Position numbers and translations under genes: made by a program
Notes under the pieces: model-generated
What the model saw: the letters and a program-made list of their open reading frames with translations, nothing else
What the model was told of the DNA's origin: nothing
Databases searched by the model: none
Origin: Ferruginibacter sp.
Lineage (GTDB): Bacteria > Bacteroidota > Bacteroidia > Chitinophagales > Chitinophagaceae
DNA length: 64,000 bases
Assembly: GCA_014379905.1 (NCBI GenBank)
Contig: JACMKX010000065.1
Location: forward strand, 1-64,000
Direction of reading: 5' to 3'
Shown: piece after piece, positions 16,253-23,186 of the stretch
Position numbering within the stretch: position 1 is the stretch's first letter
How the letters are laid out: each line of letters opens with the position of its first letter

Positions 16253-16295
16253 TGCAGTTATTTGACTGCAAATATAATGCAGTTATTTGACTGCA
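16253..16295 (-). promoter_or_regulatory. tandem ArsR operators overlapping the operon promoter
   Basis: Two identical copies of TGCAGTTATTTGACTGCA (16253-16270 and 16278-16295), each with perfect 6-bp arms TGCAGT/ACTGCA. They start 25 bp apart, and the first is 3 bp upstream of the ArsR start. Between them, on the minus strand, is TATATTTG (16276-16269), the TAnnTTTG -7 element. Binding would block the promoter. Confidence 0.85.
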
Positions 16296-16380
16296 CAAAT
16301 ATTTTTTCATTTTTTTTCAATTTATTTTGGAAATCTAAAATGTCGAAGTGTCCCTTTTCTGTATAGGTTGTCCGATACAA

Positions 16381-16521
16381 TAACCTCTGACGGTTTGAAG
16401 CTTCAAGAAGTTGGCGATTTGTACCACTAAACTTCATACGAAGCACTAATATTTGTTGAACTACAAATATGTTTGCGGAGCACTGAACTGACAATTTCTT
16501 TTAGGTGCTGTTAGCGGCTCG
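16381..16521. repeat. attC-like recombination site 3
   Basis: Bounded by TAACCTCTGACGGTTTG (16381) and GTGCTGTTAGCGGC (16505-16518), ~140 bp, imperfectly self-complementary. It contains GTTTGCGGAGCAC at 16471, again 37 bp before CTGTTAG, as in site 1. The last codons and stop of the DUF2306 gene lie inside the right arm, as stop codons do in integron cassettes. Confidence 0.55.
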
Positions 16522-17160
16522 TTGTTCTTTATTATCTGATTGTTTACTGCTTTTGATGATTTCATAGAGATATAAAGGAATTGACCAACCCAACCAAAAA
16601 AGTGATGGCGAAATGTCTTCAAAACTGCCTAAATTTTTCACATAAGGAGTTTTAAGAATCAGGCCTGAAATGACAAAAGCCATGGTTACGATATAACTTC
16701 TTGTCATCCATTCCTGATGTAGTTTGAATTTCTTTTTAATTGCAAAAAAATAGGCGAGTGCAGTAGCACTTATCCAGACACTTACCCAAATCTGTAACGA
16801 GAAGGCATAAGCCAAATTCACCTCATAGGAAGTTGTAAATGCTAAAACTACTGCACAAAAGCTGCTGACAACAACTGCCAAAAGATAGAGTAACCCAATT
16901 ATTCTATGTATTTTCCAACTATAAGTTCTTAATTTTTTCCAAAACTGAACGATACCTAAAATCAAAGCACCGCCACCCGCTGTGATGTGTGATATCAAAA
17001 TCCATTTGTAGTTGTAGTATTTACCTAATGCTTCGGGCGTCAGTTCAAGAAAATGACCGGCACCGTGCATAAAAGTCCACGTAGTGAGGATGACCAAAAG
17101 CCAAATGACAATGGGTGTGATGTCTGTTGTACTAAATTTGAATTCTTTAATTTTCTGCAT
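16501..17160 (-). CDS. DUF2306 membrane protein
   Basis: A 219-residue integral membrane protein with about six helices: ITPIVIWLLVILTTWTF, ILISHITAGGGALILGIVQF, IIGLLYLLAVVVSSFCAVVL, LQIWVSVWISATALAYFFAI and IVTMAFVISGLIL. The conserved loop HRIIGLLYLL with KKFKLHQEWMTRSY is the DUF2306 signature. Function is unknown for the family; histidines in the membrane suggest heme or quinone binding, which is inference. It is divergent from an HxlR regulator 127 bp away. Its last codons (RAANST) are encoded by the attC-like site 3. Confidence 0.9.
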   Translation of the reverse strand: MQKIKEFKFSTTDITPIVIWLLVILTTWTFMHGAGHFLELTPEALGKYYNYKWILISHITAGGGALILGIVQFWKKLRTYSWKIHRIIGLLYLLAVVVSSFCAVVLAFTTSYEVNLAYAFSLQIWVSVWISATALAYFFAIKKKFKLHQEWMTRSYIVTMAFVISGLILKTPYVKNLGSFEDISPSLFWLGWSIPLYLYEIIKSSKQSDNKEQRAANST

Positions 17161-17287
17161 TGATCAAATAATTTTTTTCAAAGGTCAAACTTCTGTTCTC
17201 CTTTTACAATAACCGAAAAAAGATTCGGTATAATAGGTTTTTAATAGCCCGTTTAATTTTGATAATTTTGTACTTAAAAAATTTACT

Positions 17288-17647
17288 ATGTACGAAAGAA
17301 AAATAGAAGAGAATTTAGATTGCGGTATTTATTTGGCATCCAGGGTTTTTGGAGGTAAATGGAAATGCTGTATTCTGGATGCTATTAACCGCGGTATTGC
17401 CCGTCCAGTGGATATATGCAGTTACATTCCTGATGCCTCCAAAAGAGTAATAGAAATGCAGTTAGCTGAATTGCTATTTTATGGTATCATTGAAAAAAGT
17501 TCAGAAGATACATATCCAAAAAAATCTGAGTATAGTTTGTCTATTGTAGGGAAAAGTATTTTGCCTTTATTGGCACAAATGGATGAATGGGGATTAGCTC
17601 ATTATGAATTTGTAAAGGAACGTCAAAAGGAATTACAGATTTCATAA
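17288..17647 (+). CDS. HxlR-family winged-helix regulator
   Basis: A 119-residue regulator. The N-terminal CGIYLASRVFGGKWKCCILD is the HxlR opening, with Cys residues at 12, 28 and 29, of which the first is the one often used to sense electrophiles. Then come RPVDICSYIPDASKRVIEMQ (recognition helix) and SEYSLSIVGKSILPLL. It is divergent from the DUF2306 gene and probably controls it. The shared intergenic region (17161-17287) would hold the operator, though no clear palindrome was found. Confidence 0.93.
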   Translation: MYERKIEENLDCGIYLASRVFGGKWKCCILDAINRGIARPVDICSYIPDASKRVIEMQLAELLFYGIIEKSSEDTYPKKSEYSLSIVGKSILPLLAQMDEWGLAHYEFVKERQKELQIS

Positions 17648-17699
17648 AACAATTTTCTGTCATTTTTTGATTCAAAAATTGCGTTAGATTCTTGAGTCT

Positions 17700-17728
17700 G
17701 CGGACTGCTTACCGCTAACTTTTTGCAG
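17700..17728. repeat. attC-like recombination half-site 4
   Basis: GCTTACCGCTAACTTTTTGC is the reverse orientation of the GTTAGCGG end, 3' of the HxlR gene in that gene's own direction. It stops where the duplicated ArsR fragment begins (17729). Confidence 0.4.
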
Positions 17729-17902
17729 CTTCTTGTTTGAATGAGTTGTATTTTTCCATCTCTTTATTTCTTCTTTTTTTGAATTTTAGCCAAATAACTT
17801 TCTAATGAGTCAAGTTTATTAGCACAATATTGTTGATATTGACTAACCCAATCTGCTACTTCTTTCATTTTTTTAGGGTTGAAATAATAATAAATTTCTC
17901 TT
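17729..17902 (-). pseudogene. duplicated AHSA1-start / ArsR-3' fragment
   Basis: About 174 bp nearly identical (two differences seen) to 15888-16061, covering the first codons of AHSA1 copy 2 and the last ~45 codons of ArsR. At 17903-17920 it passes into unrelated sequence and then directly into repeat E copy 4, creating a chimeric open frame that I do not count as a gene. Confidence 0.85.
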
Positions 17903-17920
17903 CTCCGCGCTTGTCTTGCT

Positions 17921-18225
17921 GCCATTGCATGTCTTCCAATGCTCATCCGCCAACACCGCAACCGGCACAAGCCCCTGCCGGAGTTGTCTCCGGCCAGCGC
18001 CAACCTGGAGAATGTTACCAGTAATGATCTCACACCCTGAGTAGTCAAATTAATCATCTCTTTCTTAAAACAAATGAGTTTGTTTACAAGGAAAAATTTG
18101 TTAGGTCTTAATGGGAGCCGTGGGTGACAACCTGCCTACCTGCAGGCAGGTTGTCAACGGCGGCGTGTGCTGGCTGAAGCATTTGTTTAATAGAATTTGG
18201 GAACACGAACCGGCAAAAAAAGCAG
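17921..18225. repeat. repeat E, copy 4
   Basis: Left hairpin CCGGAG-TTGT-CTCCGG (17978-17993); right hairpin with 12-bp perfect arms, GACAACCTGCCT (18126-18137) and AGGCAGGTTGTC (18144-18155); end word GGGAACACGAACCGGCAAAA. The left ~187 bp nearly equals copy 3. Confidence 0.8.
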
Positions 18226-18335
18226 GGTGCCATAACATGAAAGAAATTACGGTTATATTTGCGATGAAACCAAATTTCACATTAATTCTAAAGCCGGTCA
18301 TTTCCAGCTTAGCTGCCTTTAAAAGAATACATTAC

Positions 18336-19598
18336 ATGAAAACAAGATTTTTGACCTTTATTCTGATGCTCTTATTTTTTGGTTGCAAAAAATCAGATAC
18401 AGCTGATACCGGCGATGCTACCATTACTCTTAATAATCTACAGACACTAAAAGATACGGCGACGCTTACCTGGAGTGCTTCGGGGAACGCCGGTTTTACC
18501 AGTTTTAGTGTAGTTCGGAGGGCGGGTCCAATAAATTTTAGCGATACAATACTGCGGAGACGTGATCCCCAATTTTTGCAATTCAGAGATACGCGTGTTC
18601 CCTACAATTCCAGCGTGGAATACCAGGTATTTGGGACCTTATCTTCAGGAACAATAGTTGGAAGTAATATTGTAAAATATGAACGCCCTGAAATTAAATT
18701 CGTTGATGTAATACCTTTTGACGTTCGTTTTGATAGTACCAACAGGCTTTTATACTTTTTTGAACAAACCGGGGGTATTACCATTTATAGCTTGCAGAAT
18801 AGTCAGGTTACAAAACAAATAAACATTGCATCGAAATTCGGTTACTGTGATTTGGGAACATACAACGGAATAAAGGAGCTTTATGTACCAGGCAAAGATG
18901 GCCAGTTGTATATATATAATGCTCAAACACTGGAATTAATTGATCAGTTAAATATAGGGTTCAGTTTACACTGTGTTGTTTTTAACAACGATGTATTATA
19001 TGTTTCCTCAGGAAGTCTGCAAAAGCCGATTCAGGCATATAGCCGGGGAACAAAGAATTTGATTTCAGCATCCGTGGTACAGACAGCTGGATTGAGATTT
19101 AAAAAAATACCAAACTCCGCTACAGAATTGATAGGCATTTCAGAGCTATACGCTCCGACTGCTCATCATTATTACAGTTTTGAAAGCAATGGTAATTTCT
19201 TAATGTATAAGCATGGCATTGATCCCGGATATAGTTTGCTGGATCCGGGCATATTCGAGGTTTTTCCTTCCGGGGGAAAATACATTAGTGCTTTTAAAGG
19301 CGGGATTTACAATAAAGACCTGTTATACCTGGGTAGATTACCCTTTTACAATAGTTTGCCGGAATATAGAGGCTATTACGTTGACGACGTACGGCAACAA
19401 ATTTTTTGCGCAACCACTTCTAAAACAATTGAGGTATATTCTGTATTAGATTATTCTCATATTAGGACACTTACATCAGATCTGTATCCTTACTATATTT
19501 TTAAGGATGGCACTAACTATATTTCTGTGAATACCCGCAGGGTTGTATCCTTAGATTATGCCTTTGCGGAAAGAGTTTACATTGAGAGTTTTCAATAA
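18336..19598 (+). CDS. lipoprotein with a probable beta-propeller
   Basis: A 420-residue lipoprotein. I chose the ATG at 18336 because it gives a clean signal (MKTRFLTFILMLLFFGC, lipobox FFGC); the frame is open back to 18111, but that part is encoded by repeat E. Residues ~25-110 look like a fibronectin/Ig-type domain (LTWSASGNAGFTSFSVVRR). The rest repeats strand patterns with YNAQTLELIDQ, VVFNNDVLYVSSG and GYYVDDVRQQIFCATTSKTI, suggesting a YncE-like propeller. No enzyme motif was seen. It is probably exposed at the outer membrane. It is an accessory gene of the island; partners unknown. Confidence 0.75.
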   Translation: MKTRFLTFILMLLFFGCKKSDTADTGDATITLNNLQTLKDTATLTWSASGNAGFTSFSVVRRAGPINFSDTILRRRDPQFLQFRDTRVPYNSSVEYQVFGTLSSGTIVGSNIVKYERPEIKFVDVIPFDVRFDSTNRLLYFFEQTGGITIYSLQNSQVTKQINIASKFGYCDLGTYNGIKELYVPGKDGQLYIYNAQTLELIDQLNIGFSLHCVVFNNDVLYVSSGSLQKPIQAYSRGTKNLISASVVQTAGLRFKKIPNSATELIGISELYAPTAHHYYSFESNGNFLMYKHGIDPGYSLLDPGIFEVFPSGGKYISAFKGGIYNKDLLYLGRLPFYNSLPEYRGYYVDDVRQQIFCATTSKTIEVYSVLDYSHIRTLTSDLYPYYIFKDGTNYISVNTRRVVSLDYAFAERVYIESFQ

Positions 19599-19639
19599 GT
19601 TTTTTTCAGGATCTTCTTTTTATAAACAGATCAGATGAT

Positions 19640-19770
19640 TTAAAGGGAGGAAATTTGTTAAGTCCGTAGGGAGGGCCGTGGGTGCCTGCCTACCGGCAGG
19701 CACCCAACCGGCGCCGTGTGCTGGCTAAAGTATGGGTTAGAAAGAATTGGAACACCAACCGGCAAAAGCT
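19640..19770. repeat. repeat E, copy 5 (right half only)
   Basis: Contains GGTGCCTGCC (19681-19690) and GGCAGGCACC (19695-19704), a perfect 10-bp stem, and ends with GGAACACCAACCGGCAAAAG. The left half is absent. Confidence 0.75.
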
Positions 19771-19789
19771 GTCTAAGATTATTTCGAAG

Positions 19790-20080
19790 ATGGTATTGTA
19801 TCAGGTTGCATTGATAACATTCTTCATTCTGGAATTCTTCCTGTTGGGTGAATTTGTGTTGCTATTCACCAGCATTCCATATCTACTTACCAAGATAGTT
19901 GCTGCATTCTTTTGCTTCATTGAGTTGACAAGCATCAACGAAAACATCAAAGCTGTATATGGATTAAACTTCTTCCAGATGTTCAAGCATTTGTTAAGCA
20001 GGGTAAAGGAAGTAAAAGATGAGCTAAATGATTTAAGTTCTAAAATAGAAAAGCACCTTCAATTGAAGGTGCTTTTCTAA
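19790..20080 (+). CDS. small membrane protein, phage-holin-like, possibly 5'-truncated
   Basis: From the ATG at 19790 it gives 96 residues. The frame is open further upstream, but that part is repeat E copy 5, so the true start may be lost. Two hydrophobic helices (VALITFFILEFFLLGEFVLL and LLTKIVAAFFCFIELTSI) are followed by SINENIKAVYG and a charged C-terminal coil (RVKEVKDELNDL). The ExxSINENI segment after the second helix is common in small Bacteroidota holin-like proteins found near phage-type genes. The identification is by general resemblance. The gene shares its terminator with the convergent lipoprotein gene. Confidence 0.55.
   Translation: MVLYQVALITFFILEFFLLGEFVLLFTSIPYLLTKIVAAFFCFIELTSINENIKAVYGLNFFQMFKHLLSRVKEVKDELNDLSSKIEKHLQLKVLF
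20049..20076. terminator. bidirectional terminator
   Basis: A perfect palindrome: AAAAGCACCTTC and GAAGGTGCTTTT around AATT. It overlaps the 3' end of the holin-like gene and lies 19 bp beyond the lipoprotein stop. It is homologous to the hairpin at 10196-10225. Confidence 0.85.
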
Positions 20081-20094
20081 ACACAAAGTTTAAA

Positions 20095-20463
20095 CTACTT
20101 CGAATGTAAGACTGTAGTAGAATCTTCTTTCAATGTCAATATATATTCGGCTCGAAGACTTCCGGATAAATCGGTGTAGTGGTCACCGCCCCGAAAAAGA
20201 CTATCCTTTAAGAATATTTTAGCCACAACCGTTACATCATGATTATTCAGCTTAATGGTATCGAAAGTAACTTTTTCACTTTTAGTTGTTTTAGGACCAA
20301 TTTTACTGATTGTATATGGAGCGTTATTAACAGCAAAAACAACACTATCAATATAGAGATTTGACTTGTTGTCAAAAGTTAATACTGTGCTATTCGAACA
20401 ACTCCATGAAATCAATATCCCAAAACTGGCGATGATTAGAAATTTTAAAATATTCTTAGTCAT
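20095..20463 (-). CDS. small lipoprotein, candidate orphan immunity protein (paralogue of 10242-10613)
   Basis: A 122-residue lipoprotein with signal IIASFGILISWSC. The mature part is NSTVLTFDNKSNLYIDSVVF, then VTFDTIKLNNHDVTVVAK and EYILTLKEDSTT. It is close to the protein at 10242-10613 over its whole length, and the upstream toxin-like tail and the downstream terminator are duplicated too. The repeated unit is therefore terminator + lipoprotein + toxin tail, about 0.6 kb. Its start is 3 bp after the tail's stop. The function as an immunity protein is inferred. Confidence 0.75.
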   Translation of the reverse strand: MTKNILKFLIIASFGILISWSCSNSTVLTFDNKSNLYIDSVVFAVNNAPYTISKIGPKTTKSEKVTFDTIKLNNHDVTVVAKIFLKDSLFRGGDHYTDLSGSLRAEYILTLKEDSTTVLHSK

Positions 20464-20466
20464 AAT

Positions 20467-20682
20467 TTATTGATTTGTTGGAATAAGTTGGGTGGCACTT
20501 GTTATCCCTTGTGTTATTGCAAAGTTAGGGTCTCCAGCCGGATTTGGTGTCCCGTTTGGAAAAAACGGCTTAGGTAGTAATGGAGAAAGATACACCAAAG
20601 CTCCATTAAGTACCGCATTGTAAGAACTTTGACTTAGATTAGTTGAATTTCCATATAAGATGATTGAATGCCCGGAATTGTG
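20467..20682 (-). pseudogene. orphan C-terminal toxin fragment 2
   Basis: The minus-strand frame reads SGHSIILYGNSTNLSQSSYN, LVYLSPLLPKPFFPNG, TPNPAGDPNFAITQG and SATQLIPTNQ, then a stop 3 bp before the lipoprotein start. It parallels fragment 1 but extends about 10 codons further upstream, to an in-frame stop at 20683-20685. No start codon is present. It resembles the tip of a polymorphic toxin that has lost its delivery part. Confidence 0.65.
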
Positions 20683-20855
20683 TTAAGATAAAATTCAATG
20701 GATAAAATTGATACCAAGGATATGACAGCTAATAGCTTTACCCATCTGCTTAAACTTGTGAATCTCGATTTTAATATTTTCCAAGACCGATAATTTTTAC
20801 TAAGCCGTATTTTAAGCAAGATTCTTTTAGCTAGTGGTTTATCTTTTATAGACAT
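20634..20855 (-). CDS. small single-helix membrane protein, 3' end possibly rearranged
   Basis: A 73-residue frame starting 2 bp after the stop of the HEPN-like gene, so probably co-translated. A basic N-terminus (KPLAKRILLKIRLSK) is followed by one hydrophobic helix (VKLLAVISLVSILSIEF). The last ~15 codons overlap orphan toxin fragment 2 in another frame, so the original C-terminus was probably replaced. No family was recognised. Confidence 0.45.
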   Translation of the reverse strand: MSIKDKPLAKRILLKIRLSKNYRSWKILKSRFTSLSRWVKLLAVISLVSILSIEFYLNTIPGIQSSYMEIQLI

Positions 20856-20857
20856 GC

Positions 20858-21412
20858 TTAGTTTTTTCTTTTTTTATCAAGAACATTTATACAGGATGAT
20901 GCAAGTTTAGCCATTAGCTTGTAATTAAAGAACCTTTCTTCAAAATGTTCTTCAGTTGGCTTTCCGAATTCAAAAAGATATCTAAATACAACAAATGCAT
21001 CATCATGCTTATCCAATGTGTATTGAATTAAATCTTTTGAATCGGTTGGCAAAGGATTATGTTGAGTTCTATATGTTTCTGCATTACACTGAACCATTAA
21101 AATGGAGACTAAGTCATCTGCATAAGCATTGTTGCCATAATCGATATAAATTTCATCTTTCAATTCATCCGGTAGTAAATCAAATAAGGATTTCAACTTA
21201 TGACTAAAAACCTTCTTTTCGTCACTTAAAAGTAATAATCCTTTTAAGGACAATTCTAAGGCAAAACTGATATTGGTAGCAGGAACTACTGTCTGAGTGA
21301 ATGCATGTAGACCGTCATTGGAAGCTAATTTTTTTAGAGGTTCAGCTAAAAGTTTACCGTTTTCTAAAAAATTCTTAGCCATAAGATTCATGAATTCTGG
21401 GGTATGTAACAT
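20858..21412 (-). CDS. HEPN-like alpha-helical protein
   Basis: A 184-residue all-helical protein without signal. The segment ISFALELSLKGLLLLSDEKK, then VFSHKLKSLFDLLPDELKDE (~50-85), resembles the HEPN-type helical core (ELxLKxLL ... HxLxxLFxxLP). The canonical Rx4-6H RNase motif is not evident, so it may be an inactive or divergent member. HEPN domains occur in toxin-antitoxin and defence systems. Its island location and its tight linkage to a small membrane protein are consistent with a defence role, but that is inference. Confidence 0.55.
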   Translation of the reverse strand: MLHTPEFMNLMAKNFLENGKLLAEPLKKLASNDGLHAFTQTVVPATNISFALELSLKGLLLLSDEKKVFSHKLKSLFDLLPDELKDEIYIDYGNNAYADDLVSILMVQCNAETYRTQHNPLPTDSKDLIQYTLDKHDDAFVVFRYLFEFGKPTEEHFEERFFNYKLMAKLASSCINVLDKKRKN

Positions 21413-21535
21413 TGCTAATCGTGGGTAATGAATTACAAATTTACCTAATCCAAATACAAATTTGGGAGTAATAGGGTAGTAAATTACCTTTAAAAAATGA
21501 AAGTCAATACCAGTCTACGTTGTAGGGGAGTGTCT

Positions 21536-21554
21536 GAATCCAGTTCCGGGCACC
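21536..21554 (+). repeat. direct repeat of the tRNA-Leu 3' end (right island border)
   Basis: GAATCCAGTTCCGGGCAC equals the tRNA-Leu 3' end (9866-9883) except for one base. It is followed by CA, so this copy encodes ACCA while the intact tRNA has ACA. The rest of a tRNA is absent upstream. A terminator follows, as after the intact tRNA. This is the expected scar of site-specific insertion into a tRNA 3' end. Confidence 0.75.
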
Positions 21555-21557
21555 AAA

Positions 21558-21588
21558 AAACCCTGGTAGTTTTCCTTCCAGGGTTTTT
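21558..21588. terminator. terminator after the tRNA fragment
   Basis: AACCCTGG and CCAGGGTT enclose a ~11-base loop and are followed by TTT. It may originally have ended the tRNA-Leu transcript, and it now also serves the convergent cupin gene. Confidence 0.75.
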
Positions 21589-21608
21589 ATTTGGATGAAT
21601 TATCCTTC

Positions 21609-21998
21609 TTAATGTTTCGTTTCAATAATATAACACTTCAAAGTTTTATTGCCGGTATTGATAACCGTATGCGTGTCTGCCGGAATCCAAAAAGTACCAT
21701 CCGTTGTTATTTGTTGCGTTACGCCATTCTTAATAATGGTTAAGGAATGTTTTTCAGCCGAATAATTTTCGGTTTGTATGCTCCCGTCTGCATTGGTTGT
21801 TTTTACATTGGCATCGCCCGGTAAAATAGTAAGGTGTTCTCCATGACTATGTTTCCCCATGCCACAAACATCTTTGCCCGGCTCACTAAGGTATTCGGTT
21901 ACTTTTAGCTTTTCATTATCAACCAATACCTTGCTTTGTTGTGCCCTGGCTTGTGATACCCCGAGAAATAATACAATAAAAAAAATGATCCTTTTCAT
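21609..21998 (-). CDS. exported cupin-domain protein
   Basis: From the ATG at 21998 the protein has 129 residues and a proper signal peptide (MKRIIFFIVLFLGVSQARA). The upstream-extended frame (to 22085) lacks one, so I prefer the shorter form. The mature part is a small cupin: GKHSHGEHLTILPGDANV carries the His-x-His metal ligands, and FWIPADTHTVINTGNKTLK is the second cupin motif. Such proteins bind a metal or small ligand in the periplasm; the activity here is unknown. An AraC regulator gene lies 83 bp upstream on the same strand. Confidence 0.85.
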   Translation of the reverse strand: MKRIIFFIVLFLGVSQARAQQSKVLVDNEKLKVTEYLSEPGKDVCGMGKHSHGEHLTILPGDANVKTTNADGSIQTENYSAEKHSLTIIKNGVTQQITTDGTFWIPADTHTVINTGNKTLKCYIIETKH

Positions 21999-22081
21999 GA
22001 TGGTAATTTTTAAGTGTAGAAATTTATTTGATTCGGAAATAAAAGTAAGCTGATGCCAGGCAGTGGGATTTGTTGCAAAGC

Positions 22082-22981
22082 TCAAATAGTTTGCCCGGAA
22101 GTTTGTTGCCTGAATTGTAAAGGAGAAGCACCGAATTTTTGTTTAAACACCCTGTTGAAATGAGTGATGTTTTCAAAACCACTTTCAAAAGCAATTTCGT
22201 TAACGGGCCGGGCAGAATTGTTTAGCAGCATACCTGCATATTCCAGCCTTTTTTGAAGCAGCCATTTACCGGGGGAGGTTTTATACAGGGTTGAAAATTC
22301 TCTTTTAAAAGAGGCAATACTTCTTCCTGCAATTTTAGCATAATCAGCCAAAGAAAGATTGTAGGTATAATTAGCTTCCATTACATTGGGCAGTGGTTGC
22401 TTCTGGCAGTCGGCTGTATAACAGAGCCAGGAAAGCAATCCCTCATTAAGCGGGTTAATCAGCAGGTTAAACAGCAGTTCCCTGAACTTCAATTCTACCA
22501 GGGAGTCCGGTGGCGGCGGATCCTGTACAAAATAAGGCAACATGGAATAAAAAAAACTTTGTGAAGTGGTATTGATATCCAGGTCAATCATTTGTTCATT
22601 GGGTAGGCTGCCTGCTTTCTTTATGGGGAGGTTAGGGCGATATTCAGTTATAAAACTTTTAAGGTATTCATCGGGAATAAAAAATACCAATACACACCAG
22701 CCCTCTGCCGGTTCTTTTTCAGCTATCCACCCTCCTTTTTTTGCAAATACGCATTTGCCTTCCGTCATTATATGCTTTTCTCCCGGTAAATGAAATATTC
22801 TTTTGCCGCTTAATACATAGGCGATATAATTACAATCGCTGAACAGCCTTTGGTTGATGGCTTCCTGCGGGCAGTCGTATTGGGTAAACAACAAGTTACC
22901 ACATTTCAGTTGCCTGAAATACTCAGGATGTTCCTGTATCGTTTTGTGCAGGTCGATAATCATTTGCGCTGTTTTGACCAA
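22082..22981 (-). CDS. AraC-family transcriptional regulator
   Basis: A 299-residue regulator. The N-terminal half is a cupin-like sensor (YIAYVLSGKRIFHLPGEKHI), and the C-terminal half has the double helix-turn-helix: LSLADYAKIAGRSIASFKRE, then VNEIAFESGFENITHFNRVF and FGASPLQFRQ. It lies directly upstream of the exported cupin gene and probably regulates it. Several start codons are possible near the N-terminus (22981 or the Met at residue 7). Confidence 0.92.
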   Translation of the reverse strand: MVKTAQMIIDLHKTIQEHPEYFRQLKCGNLLFTQYDCPQEAINQRLFSDCNYIAYVLSGKRIFHLPGEKHIMTEGKCVFAKKGGWIAEKEPAEGWCVLVFFIPDEYLKSFITEYRPNLPIKKAGSLPNEQMIDLDINTTSQSFFYSMLPYFVQDPPPPDSLVELKFRELLFNLLINPLNEGLLSWLCYTADCQKQPLPNVMEANYTYNLSLADYAKIAGRSIASFKREFSTLYKTSPGKWLLQKRLEYAGMLLNNSARPVNEIAFESGFENITHFNRVFKQKFGASPLQFRQQTSGQTI

Positions 22982-23186
22982 ATCTATAGCTTTATTAAAA
23001 TTAAGCCTTTTCTGTGCAGATCAAATGGCTTGCTGTGGAGATCAGTCAGTGATTTGAGGGGCTTCTGTTAAAAAACGTAATCCATAAAGGCATGCCTGGT
23101 TAGCAGCCCCCCATTAAAAGATTTCCCACCCTCCCAAATTGATAATACTTTTGTTTCATTCAATTTGAATCTTCTTACACACTATT

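Larger units (their letters stand above)
9883..21553. mobile_element. degraded tRNA-Leu-associated genomic island
   Basis: The interval begins at the 3' end of tRNA-Leu and ends at an 18-bp near-copy (17 of 18 bases) of that 3' end. Its content is accessory: orphan toxin/immunity modules, regulator-bearing gene cassettes with attC-like sites, E repeats, a serine-recombinase remnant, a holin-like remnant and an HEPN-like gene. Flanking genes (dapD before, a cupin gene after) look like chromosome. No intact integrase is present, so the island is probably immobile or moved in trans. The boundary is inferred from the direct repeat. Confidence 0.65.

Noticed and set aside
17764..18057. A 97-codon minus-strand frame
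   Set aside because: It is a chimera of repeat E copy 4 and the duplicated ArsR 3' fragment, with no start context of its own.
10000..20000. Classical integron with integrase
   Set aside because: No IntI-like gene or attI site was found, and genes point in both directions. Only the attC-like sites support the idea.
9883..21553. Prophage
   Set aside because: Only one holin-like remnant was found, with no capsid, terminase, tail or lysis genes.
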